Assembly: GCA_938003545.1 (NCBI GenBank)
Contig: CALKXY010000023.1
Location: 1-40,326 of the forward strand
DNA length: 40,326 nt
From: an uncultured Caulobacterales bacterium
Lineage (GTDB): Bacteria; Pseudomonadota; Alphaproteobacteria; Caulobacterales; Maricaulaceae
Direction of reading: 5' to 3'
A program made the translations under genes and the position numbers. Each line of letters starts with the position of its first letter. The first letter of the stretch is position 1. Below, piece by piece: positions 16,128-23,660 of the stretch. The notes below the pieces were generated by a model. That model searched no databases, was not told the DNA's origin, and worked only from the letters and a program-made list of their open reading frames with translations.

Positions 16128-17141
16128 ATGCCTGAAATGAACATGATTGAAGCCATCCGTGATGCGATGGATGTGAAGATGAGCCAAGATGGTGATGTCT
16201 TGGTCTTTGGCGAAGACGTCGGATATTTCGGCGGTGTGTTCCGCGCGACGGCTGGCTTGCAGGAAAAGCATGGGTTGCATCGTTGTTTCGATACACCGAT
16301 TTCAGAAGGCGGCATTGTCGGTATTGCCATTGGTATGGCTGCAAATGGATTACGCCCCGTCGCGGAGATCCAATTCGCAGATTATATCTATCCCGCGTAT
16401 GATCAAATTGCGTCGGAGGCTGCGCGCCTGCGCTACCGCTCCAATGGAGATTTCACAGCCCCCATTACAATTCGTACGCCTGTTGGTGGCGGCATCTATG
16501 GCGGGACGACGCATAGTCAATCACCCGAAGCTCTGTTCACACATATTGCAGGTTTGAAAACTGTCATTCCGTCAAACCCATATGACGCCAAAGGCCTGTT
16601 GATCGCTGCGATTGAAGATAATGACCCAGTTTTATTTTTAGAACCAAAGCGTCTGTATAACGGCCCTTTTTATGGCGACCCTCACGCCCCCGCAAAGACG
16701 TGGCGTGATCATGAATTAGGCGAGGTTCCGACAGGCCATTATCGCGTCGAAATTGGGGAAGCGCGCAAGCTCTCGAATGGTGACGATGTTACAATCCTTA
16801 CCTATGGCACGATGGTTTGGGTGGCGCAGAAAGTGGCGAAAGACCTAGGTGTAGAGGCTGATATTATCGACCTACGTTCGCTCTTACCTTTGGATATTGA
16901 GATGATCGAAAGATCGGTTAATAAAACAGGCCGCTGCGTTATTCTTCATGAGGCCACACGTACATCAGGTTTTGGCGCTGAGCTTGCCGCGCAAGTGCAG
17001 GAGCGGTGTTTTTATGCGTTGGAATCTCCAATTTTGCGCGTGACAGGCTGGGATACACCCTATCCACATGCGCAAGAATGGGCGTATTTCCCTGGGCCGA
17101 AACGCGTGGGTCATGCCTTGCGCCAAGTGATGGAGGCCTAG
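16128..17141 (+). CDS. bkdA2: Branched-chain 2-oxoacid dehydrogenase E1 component, beta subunit
   Basis: The 337-residue transketolase-like subunit pairs with E1alpha in an alpha2beta2 heterotetramer. Motifs seen are VFGEDVGYFGGVFRAT (26-41), TPISEGGIVGIAIGMA and EIQFADYIYPAYDQI. The GGTTHSQSPEALFTHIAGL stretch near 124-142, with the H-S-Q-S-PE pattern, is conserved in 2-oxoacid dehydrogenase beta subunits. The C-terminal transketolase_C domain includes DIIDLRSLLPLD and GFGAELAAQV. It is the middle gene of the operon, with 3 nt on the 5' side and 1 nt on the 3' side. Confidence 0.95.
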   Translation: MPEMNMIEAIRDAMDVKMSQDGDVLVFGEDVGYFGGVFRATAGLQEKHGLHRCFDTPISEGGIVGIAIGMAANGLRPVAEIQFADYIYPAYDQIASEAARLRYRSNGDFTAPITIRTPVGGGIYGGTTHSQSPEALFTHIAGLKTVIPSNPYDAKGLLIAAIEDNDPVLFLEPKRLYNGPFYGDPHAPAKTWRDHELGEVPTGHYRVEIGEARKLSNGDDVTILTYGTMVWVAQKVAKDLGVEADIIDLRSLLPLDIEMIERSVNKTGRCVILHEATRTSGFGAELAAQVQERCFYALESPILRVTGWDTPYPHAQEWAYFPGPKRVGHALRQVMEA

Positions 17142-17142
17142 C

Positions 17143-18477
17143 ATGGGTGTGCATCTTTATAAGTTGCCGGATATTGGAGAAGGTGTTGTTGAGGCCGAAA
17201 TTACGGCGTGGCATGTTCAAATTGGTGATATAGTTTCTGAAGAAGACCCGATTGCGGATGCAATGACGGATAAGGCGACGATTGAACTTACCTCCCCCGT
17301 TGATGGCGTCATTAAGTCGATTGCCTGCGACGAGGGCGATATGCTCGCTGTTGGCGCTGTGCTGGTGGAGTTAGAAATTGAAGGTGAAGGCGAGCCCGCC
17401 GCAGTTGAAGAATCTAGGGCTCCTCTAGTTTCTGAATCGAAACCGGAAACGCCTGTGATGCCAAAAATCGGGCGTGCGTCTTCCTCCTTAAACTCAGAAC
17501 CTGCGCGAGCTGTTTTGAGTGGCAAGGTACTAGCATCACCTGCTGTTCGCGGGCGTGCGGCGCGGCTCAATATAAATCTCGCTACGGTTCAAACAGAAGG
17601 TAAACGCGTAAGTCATGCGGATTTGGACGCATTTTTATTAAACGGCATATCCATCTCTGGTGCCGCCGCAACCGCTGTTCCTGTTGTGTCATCTCCCGAG
17701 ATGACACTGTCTCCTGCGACCTTCCCCCCAAAGGCTGGTAAACCGCAGGAGACACCGATTTTACCTGGCGAAACACGCCAGAAAGTCATTGGCCTGCGCC
17801 GAGTCATTGCGACTCGCATGGCCGAGGCCAAACGAAATATCCCGCATTTCACATATGTCGAAGAAATGGATGTTACAGAATTGGAGCTCATGCGGGCACG
17901 TATGAATACACGGCGCAGTGAAGATAAACCAAAGTTGACGGTGTTGCCGCTCATCATACGGGCGCTGGCTGTTACGCTTGTCGATTGGCCGCAATTCAAT
18001 GCCCGCTATATGGACGGGTCGGCTGGGCTAGAAGGTGGCTATGTTGCGCGGTTCGAGGATTTGAACCTCGGAATCGCCACGCAAACAGAGGGAGGCTTAA
18101 TTGTGCCTGTCGTGAAGGCGGCGCAAGATAAGTCCGTTTGGGCGTTGGCGGTTGAGATTGGGCGTCTTGCCGAGGCCGCCCGCACAAATCAGCTTTCCAC
18201 CGAAGATTTATCAAATGCCACGACGACGCTAACGTCTCTTGGACCCTTGGGCGGTATCGTGACAACGCCAGTCATCAACCGACCAGAAGTCGCAATCTTT
18301 GGCCCGAATAAAATTCGAGAAAAGCTGGTTCTTGAGGGTAAAGATGTTGTGGCACGCAAAGTTATGAATTTTTCTGTATCCTGTGATCACCGCGTCATCG
18401 ATGGATATGATGCTGCGAAAATGATGCAGGATTTAAAGGCGCGTATAGAAGACCCGACAAGTATGTTTGTGATTTAA
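17143..18477 (+). CDS. bkdB: Dihydrolipoamide acyltransferase (E2) of branched-chain 2-oxoacid dehydrogenase
   Basis: The 444-residue core enzyme passes the acyl group from lipoamide to CoA. It has one lipoyl domain (1-80) with the modified lysine in TDKATIEL (K44). An Ala/Pro/Glu linker follows, then the E1/E3-binding domain (131-165: ASPAVRGRAARLNINLATV to SHADLDAFL). A second linker leads to the catalytic domain (about 213-444), with HRVIDG (His416, Asp420) near the end. A single lipoyl domain is usual for BCKDH E2. E3 (lipoamide dehydrogenase) is not encoded here and must come from another locus. Confidence 0.95.
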   Translation: MGVHLYKLPDIGEGVVEAEITAWHVQIGDIVSEEDPIADAMTDKATIELTSPVDGVIKSIACDEGDMLAVGAVLVELEIEGEGEPAAVEESRAPLVSESKPETPVMPKIGRASSSLNSEPARAVLSGKVLASPAVRGRAARLNINLATVQTEGKRVSHADLDAFLLNGISISGAAATAVPVVSSPEMTLSPATFPPKAGKPQETPILPGETRQKVIGLRRVIATRMAEAKRNIPHFTYVEEMDVTELELMRARMNTRRSEDKPKLTVLPLIIRALAVTLVDWPQFNARYMDGSAGLEGGYVARFEDLNLGIATQTEGGLIVPVVKAAQDKSVWALAVEIGRLAEAARTNQLSTEDLSNATTTLTSLGPLGGIVTTPVINRPEVAIFGPNKIREKLVLEGKDVVARKVMNFSVSCDHRVIDGYDAAKMMQDLKARIEDPTSMFVI

Positions 18478-18486
18478 TGGCGGGTT

Positions 18487-18510
18487 CGTAAATATTCACC
18501 GATATTTACG
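18487..18510. repeat. AT-rich perfect inverted repeat after bkdB
   Basis: CGTAAATAT (18487-18495) and ATATTTACG (18502-18510) form a 9-bp stem with a 6-nt loop, 10 nt after the bkdB stop. There is no T-run after it, so it is at best a weak terminator or an RNA-stabilising 3' structure. It separates the operon from the tRNA. Confidence 0.5.
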
Positions 18511-18558
18511 CTTGGCAGTGCGGCGTGCCTGTCCTATACGCCCGCTCATTCGACGGAT

Positions 18559-18635
18559 GGTGGGGTAGCTCAGCTGGTTAGAGCGCAGGACTCATAATCC
18601 TGAGGTCGAGAGTTCAAGTCTCTCTCCCACTACCA
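18559..18635 (+). tRNA. tRNA-Met (CAU anticodon)
   Basis: A 77-nt cloverleaf is seen by eye. The acceptor stem GGTGGGG pairs with TCCCACT (two G-T pairs), followed by A73 and an encoded CCA. The D-arm is GCTC...GAGC. The anticodon stem CAGGA/TCCTG holds the loop CTCATAA, and the T-arm is GAGAG-TTCAAGT-CTCTC. The anticodon CAU could be elongator Met or the lysidine-modified Ile2. The stem lacks the three G-C pairs of initiator tRNA, so it is not fMet. Met is the likelier reading, not certain. Confidence 0.9.
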
Positions 18636-18659
18636 TCGTCGAACATTCCCATTGAGTTT

Positions 18660-19631
18660 TCATGCGCCTGTTAGATACGGCGTTATGCGTTGGAAGACCC
18701 AAAACATGGCAACGCTCGCTAGGCCGTAACTTGCCATATACTCAGCCGTTTTGCGCCAATTTCGACCGAGTTTTGAGAGCGTCCAAAGCGCCGCTATCAT
18801 TATGAATATAATGGCAAACTGGCCTAGCTCTACACCTAGGTTAAACAGGAACAGTGCGAAAATTTCTGTGCCCTGCGGCAGGCCTATATCCGACAATGCA
18901 CCAGCAAAGCCGAATCCGTGAATAAGGCCGACACTGAACGCGATGAGATATGGTCGTCTTACGCCGAGAGTCATGTGGCCCTGTTGTTTTCGTAAAATCT
19001 CAACCCCTAATAAAACGATTGACCCTGCAATGAGAATTTCAACAGGACGTGCGGGCAAAGTGATGCCGCCCAGTGCGGTCGCAGCCAACGTTATGGAGTG
19101 TGCCAAGGTGAAAGCTGTTGCCACGCCCCATACCTTCCGCCCACCGACTAATAAAACTAAGCCAATTACAAATAACAAATGATCCCACCCGAACAGGATG
19201 TGCTCTACGCCAATACCGAGATAGTCCTTTGCTGGGCTGGTATTTGGGCCGCTTAATGAAAGCGTTGGGTCTGAAGGTTTGATCAGGGCCGTTCGCGGGT
19301 TATCGTTCAGATAAGAGATTTCAACAAAGGCATCTGTGAGTGTATTTTCTAACCCCGGTAAGGTGATTTCGCCTTGCCGCAGGTTGCATGTGACGGTGAA
19401 CCTTTCTGCGACCGTGTCGCCATTGCGGTCCAGTCGCGCTTCAGTTTGTGTGCAGCCCTCTGGGAATGTCGGAACAATGCGCAGGCGTCGCCCCGCGATG
19501 ATGGGCTGCTTCCAGATGACTTGAAATGTGTCCGTGCTTATTTCTGTCGCGCGCAAAAAAGCAGGGCGAACCTCATGCGCAAAACTGGCGGATGAAATAC
19601 ACCACAAAAGGCATGCGATCAGAAACCGCAT
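18660..19631 (-). CDS. HupE/UreJ family membrane protein
   Basis: The 323-residue protein has a signal peptide (cleavage after ASSASFA, about residue 18), a periplasmic beta-rich domain (about 19-130) and a C-terminal half of about six to seven TM helices. Motifs are GVEHILFGWDHLLFVIGL, TAFTLAHSITL and GLIHGFGFAGAL; the His/Asp residues in these helices are the usual metal-binding set of HupE/UreJ. Members with a long extracytoplasmic domain are grouped as HupE/UreJ_2. HupE and UreJ are nickel or cobalt permeases, but no hydrogenase or urease is nearby, so the metal is unknown. It is the last gene of a three-gene unit; its ATG overlaps the PpiC stop by one base. Confidence 0.88.
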   Translation of the reverse strand: MRFLIACLLWCISSASFAHEVRPAFLRATEISTDTFQVIWKQPIIAGRRLRIVPTFPEGCTQTEARLDRNGDTVAERFTVTCNLRQGEITLPGLENTLTDAFVEISYLNDNPRTALIKPSDPTLSLSGPNTSPAKDYLGIGVEHILFGWDHLLFVIGLVLLVGGRKVWGVATAFTLAHSITLAATALGGITLPARPVEILIAGSIVLLGVEILRKQQGHMTLGVRRPYLIAFSVGLIHGFGFAGALSDIGLPQGTEIFALFLFNLGVELGQFAIIFIMIAALWTLSKLGRNWRKTAEYMASYGLASVAMFWVFQRITPYLTGA

Positions 19632-20452
19632 TATTCGCCAACCTCAACTCTATATTTCAGAATGAGTTTTTTCAGAGCTTCTGTATTCTCCGTACGTTTG
19701 GCTTGATCTAGCCACACCGCTTCAACTTCTGGGAGGATGGTGTCGAACATAGGCAATATTTCTGGGGTTACCTCCGTCAATCTAACCAGATGTACGCCGA
19801 AAGCAGAGTTGATTGGCCCTTGCCATTCGCGATTATTTGGCAGCGCGAAAAGGTCTGTTGCAAAGCGTGTCCCGAAATCCCGTTGGACGGCCGGGGCTGC
19901 TAGTTTGGAAAATTTTCGCCCTGTCATGAAGGCATCACCTTGGCTTTCCCATGCCGCGTCTATGCCGCTAGAAAGAAGCGTTTTAGCTTCGGAGACAACT
20001 GTGTCTGACTTGCCTTTAGGGGAGAGATAAATATGTTCAAAGCTACGCGTTTCGGGCCGCATAAATTCCGCAGGATTAGCTTCGAACCATGTGCGTAAGT
20101 CATCCCGCGGCGGTAAAGGCGGTACGCCTATATCGTCGATCATAAACCGCATTTTTTGGGCCAAACGCCGACGGATGATGGTGTCATCTGAATCCAGACC
20201 CAGACGTTGGGCCTCGCGCATTAAGACTTGCTCCTCAACATGGGCAAAGAGCAAGCCTTCAAGGTCGGCATCTGTCGGTTGGCGGCGGTTTTCAGTCGCA
20301 AAAATTTGTGCCTGCCGTTCCATCTCTGCAGGGCTGATAAAAATGGTATGGTCAGACTTTGTCACATGGCGTTGCCACAGGGCATGCCCAACAAAGAGCA
20401 GGCCTCCAAGAATGACGAAGTGAACGAAAGGCTCGCGTATTAATTTTATCAT
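19631..20452 (-). CDS. Membrane-anchored peptidyl-prolyl isomerase (parvulin/PpiC type)
   Basis: The 273-residue protein has an N-terminal signal anchor (about 11-26: FVILGGLLFVGHALW). Next is a SurA_N-like helical region, with the PTDADLEGLLFAHVEEQVLMREAQRL type of segment at about 58-84. A parvulin domain follows (about 125-240), ending in GPINSAFGVHLVRLTEVTPE, where FGVHLV is the parvulin signature. It should face the periplasm as a chaperone or foldase. It starts immediately after the stop of the DUF3604 gene and overlaps the HupE start, so all three are likely co-translated. A dedicated foldase for the DUF3604 lipoprotein or the HupE ectodomain is an inference. Confidence 0.88.
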   Translation of the reverse strand: MIKLIREPFVHFVILGGLLFVGHALWQRHVTKSDHTIFISPAEMERQAQIFATENRRQPTDADLEGLLFAHVEEQVLMREAQRLGLDSDDTIIRRRLAQKMRFMIDDIGVPPLPPRDDLRTWFEANPAEFMRPETRSFEHIYLSPKGKSDTVVSEAKTLLSSGIDAAWESQGDAFMTGRKFSKLAAPAVQRDFGTRFATDLFALPNNREWQGPINSAFGVHLVRLTEVTPEILPMFDTILPEVEAVWLDQAKRTENTEALKKLILKYRVEVGE

Positions 20453-22363
20453 TTATTTAGACGATGTCCAAATTGGAGAAGACCAAGCGCGTTCGCGAAT
20501 GGTTGCGGGGAGATCAGGGTGCCGTTCAACACCAGCCCTCAGGGCATCCCATGTTGACCAGCGGCATGTCGGGTTTTCTAAAACGCGAATATAATAGGCG
20601 GCGCTCATGCCAGCTATGTAATCGGGGTCCGTCCAGACGGCCTTTAACTCAGGGTCGCCTTCGCCTGAGCTTGGGATGCATGTAGAGAGGTCGACGCGCG
20701 CGCCATTATCAGGGCAGCGATTAGTTGCCTCATCAGGCACCGCACCGTCAGAGCAGGCCATATCGTAAATGGCTTCTTGCGCGCCGTCCGCTGTGTTCCA
20801 GCTTTTAATGATTTGAAGACGTTCCAGCGGTGCGCCGCGCGGATCACGGGCCGCCCATGCCATAAAGGTTGGGGCGGTATCAATCGTCAGGTTTCCGCCC
20901 ATCGGTACGCCTGCGCTATAGCCTTGCGCGGCCATATCTGTCGCTTCGAGCATGTCTGCAGTCATGTCGCCGCCAAAAAACCTTACGCGCATGCGAGGGC
21001 CAGACGTGGCATAGGTTTCGCGCCGTTTCATGGCGTCAAAGATGGACTCGCGTGTGTTCTCCTCGGCCCAAACGGCGGCGTAACCAGACGCACCCCATTT
21101 AGAGAACCAATTTTCCGCATTGATATCGCGCTCAACGCCTTCCCAGCTTTTCGCACCATTTGGTGGAACAGAGCCGCGCTCGGCGGCCGTACCATCCACG
21201 ATACCGACTTTGGACCAGTAGTCTTTCTCGGTATAAGCCCCGCCAGCGACATGGCTATCGGAACTGCCGATTAAACCAAAAGCATATGGGTTGGTTCCAG
21301 TGGCGTCTTCTAAGGCCAGTCCACGCGCAAGGGATTCGCGCAAGTAAGATCCATTTATCTTACTCTTGATCGCGGACCCCAAAAGTAACTCATAGATTTC
21401 AAAATTCGCAAATTCATCATTGGGTGAGAGTGTAGGATGCGTTTCTGATGTGCCCTTCACTTGGGTCATCTCAATGATGGGTTCATTGCGAAGCCGTTGA
21501 GACGTATATTCCGCGTCAATCTCTCCGCCTTCATATTTGATAAGGTCGAACATCTGTCCGTCAGATACATTTGAGTTATGCGGAATGGCGAGGACATCGC
21601 GGCCTGCGCTGCGTTCGTCATCCATCCAATCCCAAAGGTCTTCGGGGTTTTTAGATTCTAAAACGCTAAAGAGACGGTCAGGCGCATTATTTTCAAAGAC
21701 GACATTGCGATGCAAATTACCGCCCGCAAATGTACCGCCGCTATCTTTTCGGGTTGTGACGGCTGTGAATTCATAGGCTGCAAATGTCGTCAACTCGCCT
21801 GGACGATAATATTTATCTGCGGCGTCGATAGCGCCTTGCCACGTGCGGTCAACAAGGTCGCGATCATACATACCTGGAAGTGGGATGCCGCTGCGCACGG
21901 ATTGCCCCACGGTTTGAAAATTTCTGATAATGGCGTTTTGGTCTTTGGCCCCAAACATTTTTTTGGCGAGTTCTAGATCAGATAAAGGACTATCCGGATT
22001 ATCCATGGCGGGTAAAACGCCCATATAAGCCCCATGGTCTGTGGCAGCGACGAAATCCAAAGGTGGGCCATCCATTGTCATTTCAAACCCTGAGGGATGA
22101 GTGAGTGTCTCGCCGAGTGCAAAACGATATACATCTTCGGGCGTTGTACGAACATTGAAGATATATGCGTCAAAACTGTTCTTGGTGTGGATGTGCAGGT
22201 CACCAAAATAAGCGTTTCGAGTGGCGCTATATCCAGGTGTTTTTGTTGTTACCTGTTTTGTAATCGATGCTGTGTCTTGTACTGGATTTGGCAAATCTGC
22301 ACGCTCTTGGCAGGCGGCCAAAACCAACATCATGGCCGTACAGGCCCATAGGTTATTGCGCAT
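20453..22363 (-). CDS. DUF3604 lipoprotein, PHP-like predicted metal-dependent hydrolase
   Basis: The 636-residue protein has a lipobox (LAAC, Cys18). DUF3604 proteins resemble PHP-domain metallohydrolases. Here YFGDLHIHTKNSFD (52-65) gives H57 and H59, and DFVAATDHGAYMG (103-115) gives D109 and H110, the expected first two metal-binding blocks. Later blocks include IPHNSNVSDG and GLIGSSDSHVAGGAY. The C-terminal part (about 480-636) has tandem TAPTFMAWAARDPRG- and CRWSTWDALRAG-like segments usual for the family. No substrate is known for the family. ATG at 22363 has GGGGAG 6 nt upstream; an in-frame TTG is one codon earlier. It is the first gene of the DUF3604-PpiC-HupE unit and diverges from the BLUF gene. 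Confidence 0.9.
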   Translation of the reverse strand: MRNNLWACTAMMLVLAACQERADLPNPVQDTASITKQVTTKTPGYSATRNAYFGDLHIHTKNSFDAYIFNVRTTPEDVYRFALGETLTHPSGFEMTMDGPPLDFVAATDHGAYMGVLPAMDNPDSPLSDLELAKKMFGAKDQNAIIRNFQTVGQSVRSGIPLPGMYDRDLVDRTWQGAIDAADKYYRPGELTTFAAYEFTAVTTRKDSGGTFAGGNLHRNVVFENNAPDRLFSVLESKNPEDLWDWMDDERSAGRDVLAIPHNSNVSDGQMFDLIKYEGGEIDAEYTSQRLRNEPIIEMTQVKGTSETHPTLSPNDEFANFEIYELLLGSAIKSKINGSYLRESLARGLALEDATGTNPYAFGLIGSSDSHVAGGAYTEKDYWSKVGIVDGTAAERGSVPPNGAKSWEGVERDINAENWFSKWGASGYAAVWAEENTRESIFDAMKRRETYATSGPRMRVRFFGGDMTADMLEATDMAAQGYSAGVPMGGNLTIDTAPTFMAWAARDPRGAPLERLQIIKSWNTADGAQEAIYDMACSDGAVPDEATNRCPDNGARVDLSTCIPSSGEGDPELKAVWTDPDYIAGMSAAYYIRVLENPTCRWSTWDALRAGVERHPDLPATIRERAWSSPIWTSSK

Positions 22364-22516
22364 CAAATTCTCCCCAGATTGGACTTATTTTAGTCCATTT
22401 TCTTCATTGTGACGTAACGCTTCATCTGTGTCAAAATCCTTAGGGCCTCGTGATGCGTAGAGAGATCAGATGAGCAATGAATTGACATGCCGTACGAGTG
22501 AAGAAAGGGTGCCTCT

Positions 22517-22948
22517 ATGGCCTTGCAAGAACTTATATATACGAGCCTCGCGGGCGAGAGCGGTGCACCAAAAGATGTGGAGTCTATTTTGGCGTCATCT
22601 GAGCGCAATAATATTGCCACGGGCGTGACGGGATTACTCTTGTTCGATGGTGAGCGTTACATTCAAATCTTAGAAGGGCTTCCTAGTCGTGTTGATACAC
22701 TTTTTGACACGATCCAAGCCGATTCACGTCATGGACAAATCGAATTACTTCATAAAGGCAACATTTCAGTGCGAGCCTTTAAAGATTGGCGCATGGCCTA
22801 TGAAGCTCTTCCACCTGGACTTCTGAATGATCTGGCTGAGAATATGGCGGTATTTGCGATGGAGCAGGAAGGTGAAATGCTTAACCCGAATGATAGTTTT
22901 GGCGGCCGTTTGAACGGTATGTTTATGGAAGCCATTGCCGCCGAGTAG
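22517..22948 (+). CDS. Stand-alone BLUF-domain blue-light photoreceptor
   Basis: The 143-residue protein is a BLUF domain (about 3-98) with a short C-terminal extension. It binds FAD and switches a hydrogen-bond network under blue light. The key residues keep the spacing known from AppA (Tyr21, Asn45, Gln63, Trp104, Met106): here Tyr8, Asn32, Gln50, Trp91 and Met93. Core motifs are LIYTS, NNIATGVTGLLLFDGERYIQ and FKDWRMAY. No effector domain is present, so output must be by protein partner, as in other short BLUFs. It is followed by hairpin terminators and is convergent with regA. Confidence 0.95.
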   Translation: MALQELIYTSLAGESGAPKDVESILASSERNNIATGVTGLLLFDGERYIQILEGLPSRVDTLFDTIQADSRHGQIELLHKGNISVRAFKDWRMAYEALPPGLLNDLAENMAVFAMEQEGEMLNPNDSFGGRLNGMFMEAIAAE

Positions 22949-22960
22949 CGTGGTTTAAAT

Positions 22961-23028
22961 ATAGCAACGCCGCGTCGAAAGAATGAAACGGCGCTGCTAT
23001 TTCGGTCAAGGGGCGCTAGTGACCGAAA
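22961..23028. terminator. Tandem hairpins between BLUF gene and regA
   Basis: The first stem pairs ATAGCAACGCCG (22961-22972) with CGGCGCTGCTAT (22989-23000), with one mismatch. The second, TTTCGGTCA (23000-23008) with TGACCGAAA (23020-23028), is perfect and followed by AAATATATTTTGG. On the minus strand the second stem is preceded by A's and followed by a short T-run, so it suits the end of regA. The flanking genes are convergent and can share the structures. Confidence 0.65.
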
Positions 23029-23045
23029 AATATATTTTGGTCTTT

Positions 23046-23591
23046 CTAGCGCGGTGCGCGTTTCGCTAAAATTCTCTGCAACGTTCGCCGATGCATATTC
23101 AGGCGTCGTGCTGTCTCAGATACATTCTTTCCACATAGTTCATATACGCGTTGGATATGCTCCCAGCGGACACGATCTGCACTCATTGGATTTTCTGGTG
23201 GCTCTGGGGCCGCGTCGCGTTCTGCGAGCAAGGCTTTGCAAACATCATCCGCATCTGCTGGCTTGGCTAGGTAATCGACCGCGCCCCGTTTAACGGCGGA
23301 CACAGCCGTCGCAAGATTGCCGTAGCCCGTTAGCATTACCATTTTTGAATCTGGTCGACGTTCATGCAGCAGGTCGATGACATCCATGCCATTGCCATCT
23401 TCTAGGCGCATGTCCAATACGGCGAATGCTGGTGGGTTGGCGTGTACTTTTGATTTTGCTTCCAACACTGTTTCCACAGCATCGACGACAAATCCGCGCT
23501 GTTCTAGTGCGCGCCCCAGTCGCGTGCGAAATGGTCCATCGTCATCTAGAATCATCAGCGAAGCGTCTGCTGGCAAGGTATACTCGGTCAT
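23046..23591 (-). CDS. regA: Redox response regulator RegA/ActR/PrrA
   Basis: This is the global redox response regulator of alphaproteobacteria. The 181-residue protein has a receiver domain (about 10-125) with acidic pocket DDD (16-18), phospho-acceptor D60 in FAVLDMRLEDGNG, the MLTGYGNLATAV motif and K110. A proline-rich linker (EPPENP) follows. The C-terminal Fis-type HTH (about 137-178: RVRWEHIQRVYELC to RRLNMHRRTLQRIL) is highly conserved in this family. AAGGA lies about 8 nt before the ATG. It follows regB by 69 nt on the same strand, so the pair may be one operon. Confidence 0.96.
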   Translation of the reverse strand: MTEYTLPADASLMILDDDGPFRTRLGRALEQRGFVVDAVETVLEAKSKVHANPPAFAVLDMRLEDGNGMDVIDLLHERRPDSKMVMLTGYGNLATAVSAVKRGAVDYLAKPADADDVCKALLAERDAAPEPPENPMSADRVRWEHIQRVYELCGKNVSETARRLNMHRRTLQRILAKRAPR

Positions 23592-23660
23592 CTGATCTGT
23601 CCTTGTTTCATAACCTAACTACGCACCAGGTTCAAAAACAGCTTGGAATTATAATGCGGA

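Noticed and set aside
18559-18635. Initiator tRNA-fMet
   Set aside because: The anticodon stem is CAGGA/TCCTG and lacks the three consecutive G-C pairs needed for initiators.
20777-21274. Open frame of 165 codons opposite the DUF3604 gene
   Set aside because: The minus-strand DUF3604 gene is clearly coding here; this frame is a shadow.
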